Assembly (NCBI GenBank): GCA_035628135.1
Contig: DASPKM010000001.1
Coordinates: 310,001 to 374,000 of the forward strand
Source: DASPKM01 sp035628135
GTDB lineage: Bacteria > Bacteroidota > Bacteroidia > Chitinophagales > Chitinophagaceae
Length of the DNA stretch: 64,000 nucleotides
Direction of reading: 5' to 3'
The position numbers and the translations under genes were made by a program. Under the pieces are notes generated by a model. It worked only from the letters and a program-made list of their open reading frames with translations, had not been told where the DNA came from and did no database searches. The first letter of the stretch is position 1. Each line of letters opens with the position of its first letter. Below are positions 59,839-64,000 of this stretch, piece by piece.

Positions 59839-61719
59839 ATGGCAAAAATAGCTATCAACCTGTCCACCGGCAGTTTGCAACAGCAGGAAATGATCGTGGG
59901 CATCGATTTGGGCACCACCAATAGCCTCGTGGCCATTATTCATCCTGAAACAAGGCAGCCCACCGTGCTCCGCGAATTCGACAGCAGCTCGCTGGTGCCT
60001 TCCATCATACATTTCGGCGCAGGCAATACGGTAACCGTGGGCGACCTGGCAAAACAATTCCTTATCACCGAACCGCAGCACACTATTTTTTCCGTGAAGC
60101 GCCTCATGGGTAAGTCATACAACGACATCCGGCGCAACGCTTCCTTCTTCACTTATAAAGTAATTGACGACGATACTGAAAGACTGGTAAAAGTGCAGGT
60201 GGGGGATAAATTCTATTCACCTATCGAATTGTCTTCATACATATTAAAGGAATTGAAGCATCGGGCGGAGCACATTCTTAAAACGCCCGTGAACAAAGCC
60301 GTGATCACCGTGCCCGCTTATTTCAACGATGCCCAAAGGCAAGCCACCCGCGACGCAGGCAAGATGGCAGGATTGGATGTATTGCGCATCATGAACGAAC
60401 CTACCGCGGCCAGCCTGGCCTATGGCCTTGGATTAAAAAATGAGCAGGAGGCCAGGACCATTGCAGTGTACGATCTCGGCGGCGGCACTTTCGACATATC
60501 GGTGCTGCGCATTACCAATGGCATCTTCGAAGTGCTGTCCACCAATGGAGATACTTACCTCGGCGGCGATGATTTTGACCAGGCCATCGTAAAACATTGG
60601 ATGGGCCAATTGGGATTGAGTGAACAATATATTGCCCAATATAAAAACCTGGCGCAGGAGCTGAGACTGAAAGCCGAAGAAGCAAAAAAACACCTGAGCT
60701 CCGCTAACGAATTCACGGGCAGCATATCCGCCCTGCCTGAGGCCGCGCCTGCAAAACAGGTCACGCTTTCCAAACAACAATTCGAGGCGCTCATTCAACC
60801 TTATGTAAACCGCACCATCGACTCTTGCCGCAATGCCCTGCAGGACGCAAACCTTACCATCGCCGATATCCAGGAAGTGGTGATGGTGGGCGGTTCTACC
60901 CGCGTGCCACTGGTGAAGCAATCGGTAGCAAGCTTCTTTCAAAGGCCCGTGCATGATGACCTTAATCCCGATGAAGTAGTGGCTATAGGGGCGGCCGTGC
61001 AGGCAGATATACTTGCGGGCAACAACCGTGATTTTTTATTGCTCGACATTACGCCGCTTTCCCTGGGCATCGAGACTATGGGCGGGTTGATGGACGTGCT
61101 CATTCCACGCAATTCCCGCATACCTACCAGTGCAAGCCGCCAGTATACCACCCAAAAAGATGGTCAAAGCGGCATGCGCATTTCGGTATACCAGGGCGAA
61201 CGTGATTTGGTAAAGGACAACCGCAAACTGGCCGAGTTTACCCTGGCAGGCATACCAGCCATGCCCGCCGGCCTCCCGAAAGTGGAAGTCAGCTTTTTGA
61301 TCAATGCCGACGGCATACTGGTGGTAAAAGCCAAAGAATTGCGGAGCGGGGTAGAGCAGCACATAGAGGTAAAACCCCAGTACGGCCTTACCGACGAAGA
61401 GGTGGAAAAGATGCTGCTGGACTCCATTACCCATGCCAGGGACGACATCAGCACCCGCGCCCTGGTGGAGGCCCGGGAAGAGGCCAGGCAATTGATAGAT
61501 ACCACCGAGAACTTCCTGCGCAAGAACCAGGAACACCTGACCCCCGGAGAGGTGGCCGACACCCGTACGGCTATTGATGAGCTGGCTGGGCTAATGGGGG
61601 GCAACGACAAAGACCTTATACAAACCCACATAGAAAAGCTCAACGAAATCAGCCGGCCTTACGCCGAACGGGTCATGGATACCGCAATAGGGATTGCAAT
61701 GAAGGGAAAAAAGCTATAA
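59839..61719 (+). CDS. Hsp70-family chaperone, HscA-like
   Basis: 626 residues from ATG 59839 (TTG 59830 lies in the promoter). N-terminal extension MAKIAINLSTGSLQQQEM before the first ATPase block IVGIDLGTTNSLVA resembles Bacteroidota HscA, the Fe-S cluster chaperone, rather than DnaK, which starts directly with the block. Nucleotide-binding domain to about 390: VYDLGGGTFDIS, TYLGGDDFD, MVGGSTRVPLVK. Substrate domain with LLDITPLSLGIETMGG and a lid to the end without the long DnaK acidic tail. Neither hscB nor isc genes are next to it, so HscA versus DnaK paralogue stays open. Confidence 0.88.
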   Translation: MAKIAINLSTGSLQQQEMIVGIDLGTTNSLVAIIHPETRQPTVLREFDSSSLVPSIIHFGAGNTVTVGDLAKQFLITEPQHTIFSVKRLMGKSYNDIRRNASFFTYKVIDDDTERLVKVQVGDKFYSPIELSSYILKELKHRAEHILKTPVNKAVITVPAYFNDAQRQATRDAGKMAGLDVLRIMNEPTAASLAYGLGLKNEQEARTIAVYDLGGGTFDISVLRITNGIFEVLSTNGDTYLGGDDFDQAIVKHWMGQLGLSEQYIAQYKNLAQELRLKAEEAKKHLSSANEFTGSISALPEAAPAKQVTLSKQQFEALIQPYVNRTIDSCRNALQDANLTIADIQEVVMVGGSTRVPLVKQSVASFFQRPVHDDLNPDEVVAIGAAVQADILAGNNRDFLLLDITPLSLGIETMGGLMDVLIPRNSRIPTSASRQYTTQKDGQSGMRISVYQGERDLVKDNRKLAEFTLAGIPAMPAGLPKVEVSFLINADGILVVKAKELRSGVEQHIEVKPQYGLTDEEVEKMLLDSITHARDDISTRALVEAREEARQLIDTTENFLRKNQEHLTPGEVADTRTAIDELAGLMGGNDKDLIQTHIEKLNEISRPYAERVMDTAIGIAMKGKKL

Positions 61720-61852
61720 TTTAGGCCGCTCGTACAAGGGGCTTACCGCCGTTACCCAACTATAAAGGGATGATTCACAAAATATAGGGTGAAGAATTCC
61801 GTTTCTATGGGAGTTTTACGGCTTTACCCTGAACCAACAAATAAGAAGATCA

Positions 61853-63718
61853 ATGAGAATTCTAGGCATTTCTGCTTTTTATCATGATTCCGCCGCTGCC
61901 ATCCTTGAAAACGGGCAGGTTGTAGCTGCCGCACAGGAAGAGAGGTTTACCAGGAAAAAACATGACCCCGGATTCCCCGTCAATGCCACCAGGTTCTGCC
62001 TGGAATACCTCGGCGTTTCTGTAAACGAACTGGACGCCATCGTTTTTTACGATAAACCGCTATTGAAATTCGAGCGCCTGCTGGAAACATATTATGCCTT
62101 TGTGCCCAAGGGCCTTTCATCTTTTATGATGTCTATGCCCGTATGGATCAAGGAAAAGCTCTTCCTGAAAAAACTCATTTACGATTCACTCGATACCATT
62201 GAAAAAGTAGACAAGAAAAAAGTAAAGCTCCTGTTTCCCGAGCACCACCTTTCGCACGCCGCCAGCGCATTTTATCCGGCGCCTTATGAACGTGCGGCCA
62301 TCCTTACCATCGATGGAGTAGGCGAGTGGGCAACGGCTTCCATTTGTTTGGGTGAAGGGAATAAGATCACGATATTGAAAGAGCTGGATTTCCCGCATTC
62401 ACTGGGACTGTTGTATTCAGCATTCACCTACTATTGCGGGTTCAAGGTAAACTCGGGAGAGTACAAGCTGATGGGGCTTGCTCCTTACGGAAATCATGGA
62501 TCGGCCGAAGTGGCCCGCTATAAGGACATCATCAAAACAAAACTGATTGACCTGCACGACGACGGCTCGGTGTTCCTGAAGCAGGAATATTTTAATTATG
62601 CCACAGGCCTTCGCATGACGCACGATGCGAAATGGAAAGACCTGTTCGGTTTTCCCAAGCGCGAATCTGAATCACGCCTGGAGCAAATGCACTGCGACCT
62701 GGCATTGGCAATACAGGAAGTAACGGAAGAAGCAGTGTTGAACCTTGCAAGGGAAGCGAAGAAATTATCAGGAGCTGATTACCTGTGCATGGCCGGCGGT
62801 GTGGCGCTTAACTGCGTAGCCAATGGCAAGCTGGACGATGCGGGAATTTTCAAACAGGTATTTGTGCAACCCGCCGCAGGTGATGCAGGCGGCGCACTGG
62901 GCGCGGCATACGCGGCACATTATATTTATTTCAACCAGGAAAGAAAAGTAGATCCCAATAAATTGGATGCCTTGCGCGGCTCCTACCTAGGCACCGAAAC
63001 TTCAGACATAGAGACCATCAAGGTGGCGAAAAGATATAAAGCAGTGTATACTCAGTTCGATAATGAAGACGAATTGTTGAATACGCTGGCAAGGTTGCTC
63101 GCCGAAGGCAATGTGATCGGCTGGCACCAGGGCAGGATGGAATTTGGCCCCCGCGCATTGGGAGCACGCAGCATCATTGCAGATGCCCGCAATCCGGAGA
63201 TGCAGAAAAAGCTTAACCTAAAAATAAAGTACCGCGAAGGCTTCAGGCCTTTCGCGCCGGTTGTGCCCGCTGAAGACGTTTCTGATTATTTTGAGCACAA
63301 CGATATTTCTCCTTACATGCTGCTGGTGAAGCCCGTAAAAAAGAACAGGCAGATCGCTTACCCGGCAGAGTATAAGAACAAGGATTTGCTGGATAAGCTC
63401 TATTTCCTGCGCAGCGACCTGCCGGCCATTACGCACATCGATTATTCGGCCAGGTTGCAGACCGTGCACAAGGAAACCAATCCCAGGTTCTGGAAATTGT
63501 TGCAGGCATTCAAACGTCAAACGGGTTATTCCGTGCTGGTAAACACCAGTTTCAATGTCAGGGGAGAGCCGATTGTAAATACACCGGAAGATTCTTACAG
63601 GTGCTTTATGCGCACCGATATGGATTACCTGGTGGTAGGCAACCTGCTGTTCGATAAGAAATTACAGCCGGAATGGACTGAGAAAGACGATTGGCGCAAG
63701 GAGTTTACGCTCGATTAA
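61853..63718 (+). CDS. NodU/CmcH-type carbamoyltransferase
   Basis: 621-residue carbamoyltransferase that moves carbamoyl from carbamoyl phosphate to a sugar or other hydroxyl through a carbamoyl-adenylate. N-terminal Kae1-like domain: ILGISAFYHDSAAAIL (3-18), EERFTRKKHDPGFP, PEHHLSHAASAFYPAP (about 124-139, metal-binding His), TIDGVGEWATAS; then LCMAGGVALNCVANGK and the C-terminal GWHQGRMEFGPRALGARSI and YREGFRPFAPVVP. No signal or TM. Directly followed by a small DUF5989 protein, a recurrent neighbour. Acceptor unknown; adjacency to an acyltransferase hints at polysaccharide decoration. Confidence 0.93.
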   Translation: MRILGISAFYHDSAAAILENGQVVAAAQEERFTRKKHDPGFPVNATRFCLEYLGVSVNELDAIVFYDKPLLKFERLLETYYAFVPKGLSSFMMSMPVWIKEKLFLKKLIYDSLDTIEKVDKKKVKLLFPEHHLSHAASAFYPAPYERAAILTIDGVGEWATASICLGEGNKITILKELDFPHSLGLLYSAFTYYCGFKVNSGEYKLMGLAPYGNHGSAEVARYKDIIKTKLIDLHDDGSVFLKQEYFNYATGLRMTHDAKWKDLFGFPKRESESRLEQMHCDLALAIQEVTEEAVLNLAREAKKLSGADYLCMAGGVALNCVANGKLDDAGIFKQVFVQPAAGDAGGALGAAYAAHYIYFNQERKVDPNKLDALRGSYLGTETSDIETIKVAKRYKAVYTQFDNEDELLNTLARLLAEGNVIGWHQGRMEFGPRALGARSIIADARNPEMQKKLNLKIKYREGFRPFAPVVPAEDVSDYFEHNDISPYMLLVKPVKKNRQIAYPAEYKNKDLLDKLYFLRSDLPAITHIDYSARLQTVHKETNPRFWKLLQAFKRQTGYSVLVNTSFNVRGEPIVNTPEDSYRCFMRTDMDYLVVGNLLFDKKLQPEWTEKDDWRKEFTLD

Positions 63719-63723
63719 CGAAA

Positions 63724-63771
63724 GACAGGCCTTCCTACCGGTAGGCAGGCCTGTCTGCCGGTAGGCAGGCC
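63724..63771. repeat. GC-rich palindromic repeat (CCTACCGGTAGG)
   Basis: Hairpin GACAGGCCT (63724-63732) / AGGCCTGTC (63747-63755) with inner palindrome CCTACCGGTAGG, followed by a second copy of CCGGTAGGCAGGCC (63738-63751 and 63758-63771). REP-like; no U-run, so not a classical terminator. The palindrome at 14350-14385 is of similar GC-rich style. Confidence 0.7.
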
Positions 63772-63796
63772 AGTGGCGGATCTCAACAGTTTTGTA

Positions 63797-63804
63797 TAAT
63801 TTTG
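63797..63804 (+). promoter_or_regulatory. -7 element TAATTTTG before DUF5989 gene
   Basis: Exact TAnnTTTG 45 bp before the ATG at 63850; no clear -33. Confidence 0.4.
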
Positions 63805-63849
63805 GTTCAATTGTAATCTGGTACTCTGTATCAACTAAAAACCACAAAC

Positions 63850-63999
63850 ATGGAATTCTTAAAAGACCTCTGGAGTTTTATGAAGGCGCGGAAAAAGTGG
63901 TGGCTTGCACCACTTATCATTGTGCTATTGCTGATTGGCGTGCTGATAGTATTGGGCGGCAGCTCGGCTATTGCTCCATTTATTTACACTTTATTCTAA
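63850..63999 (+). CDS. DUF5989-type small membrane protein
   Basis: 49-residue open frame (ATG 63850, TAA 63997-63999). Sequence begins MEFLKDLWSFMKARKKWWLA and has one TM helix (PLIIVLLLIGVLIVLGG) and a short tail SSAIAPFIYTLF. This is the DUF5989 family, usually found next to NodU/CmcH-type carbamoyltransferases, as here. Probably an inner-membrane anchor or partner for the carbamoyltransferase system; no direct evidence of function. Confidence 0.85.
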   Translation: MEFLKDLWSFMKARKKWWLAPLIIVLLLIGVLIVLGGSSAIAPFIYTLF

Positions 64000-64000
64000 A

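Noticed and set aside
63738..63771. CRISPR-like direct repeat
   Set aside because: Only two copies of a 14-mer with a 6-bp gap, inside a palindrome.
1..64000. tRNA, rRNA, tmRNA, IS elements, prophage
   Set aside because: I looked for cloverleaf arms, conserved rRNA segments, transposase or integrase motifs and terminal inverted repeats in the gaps and found none I can support; a tRNAscan/Infernal run would settle small RNAs.

Overview
The window reads as a chromosomal stretch of a Bacteroidota bacterium, most likely a Chitinophagaceae-type gliding or soil lineage. The evidence is: type IX secretion genes (a PorV/PorQ-family barrel and the sortase PorU) plus a protein with a C-terminal T9SS sorting domain; a TonB receptor with a carboxypeptidase-regulatory-like N-terminus; LuxR- and LytTR-type two-component systems; AMP nucleosidase; and several promoter matches to the Bacteroidota -7 consensus TAnnTTTG, often with no Shine-Dalgarno. 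Base composition is near 50% GC by eye.

Layout. 1-822: a truncated exported protein. 1060-4128: response regulator plus FtsX/MacB-type permease. 4466-13616: a six-gene minus-strand operon (lipoprotein hydrolase, two DUF4331 proteins, TPR protein, His-rich TonB receptor, HupE/UreJ-type membrane protein), read here as an uncharacterised surface or metal-acquisition system. 13918-16472: a stand-alone sorting-domain-like protein, a GH5-like hydrolase and a decayed serine hydrolase. 16522-23803: nucleotide-sugar operon (dTDP-rhamnose branch without rfbA, UDP-GlcA, UDP-Xyl, an N-acetyl-hexosaminuronate dehydrogenase, a DegT aminotransferase) with a good promoter at its head, followed by divergent waaA (Kdo transferase). 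26096-29896: tdk, ccmB, ccmC, a CcmD-like protein and glutamate-family dehydrogenase. 29954-34193: exported LanC-fold protein, DUF2339 membrane protein, orphan HsdR-N-like nuclease domain. 34255-42508: AMP nucleosidase, double-ATPase peptide ABC protein, queA, aspartate kinase, Tat-exported class V aminotransferase. 42538-46241: propeller sensor kinase and LytTR regulator. 46315-48913: an AT-richer two-gene cassette (patatin phospholipase fused to a ParB-like domain, plus a small primase-fold-like protein) that looks like an undescribed conflict or defence system. 48916-52114: OmpA protein, cyanophycinase, tyrS. 52331-58539: T9SS genes. 58633-63999: acyltransferase, HscA-like Hsp70, carbamoyltransferase and its small DUF5989 partner.

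Two related families of short intergenic palindromic repeats (GTCATTA-type at 26.7, 28.4 and 58.6 kb; AATAATCA-type at 8.8 and 50.8 kb) sit between genes and repeatedly supply stop codons, or possibly a start codon. The T9SS sortase encoded here would be expected to process the tailed DUF4331 protein encoded at 8.9-10.9 kb. I saw no tRNA, rRNA, CRISPR array, transposase or phage gene. All functional calls are from reading the sequence; no database search was run.
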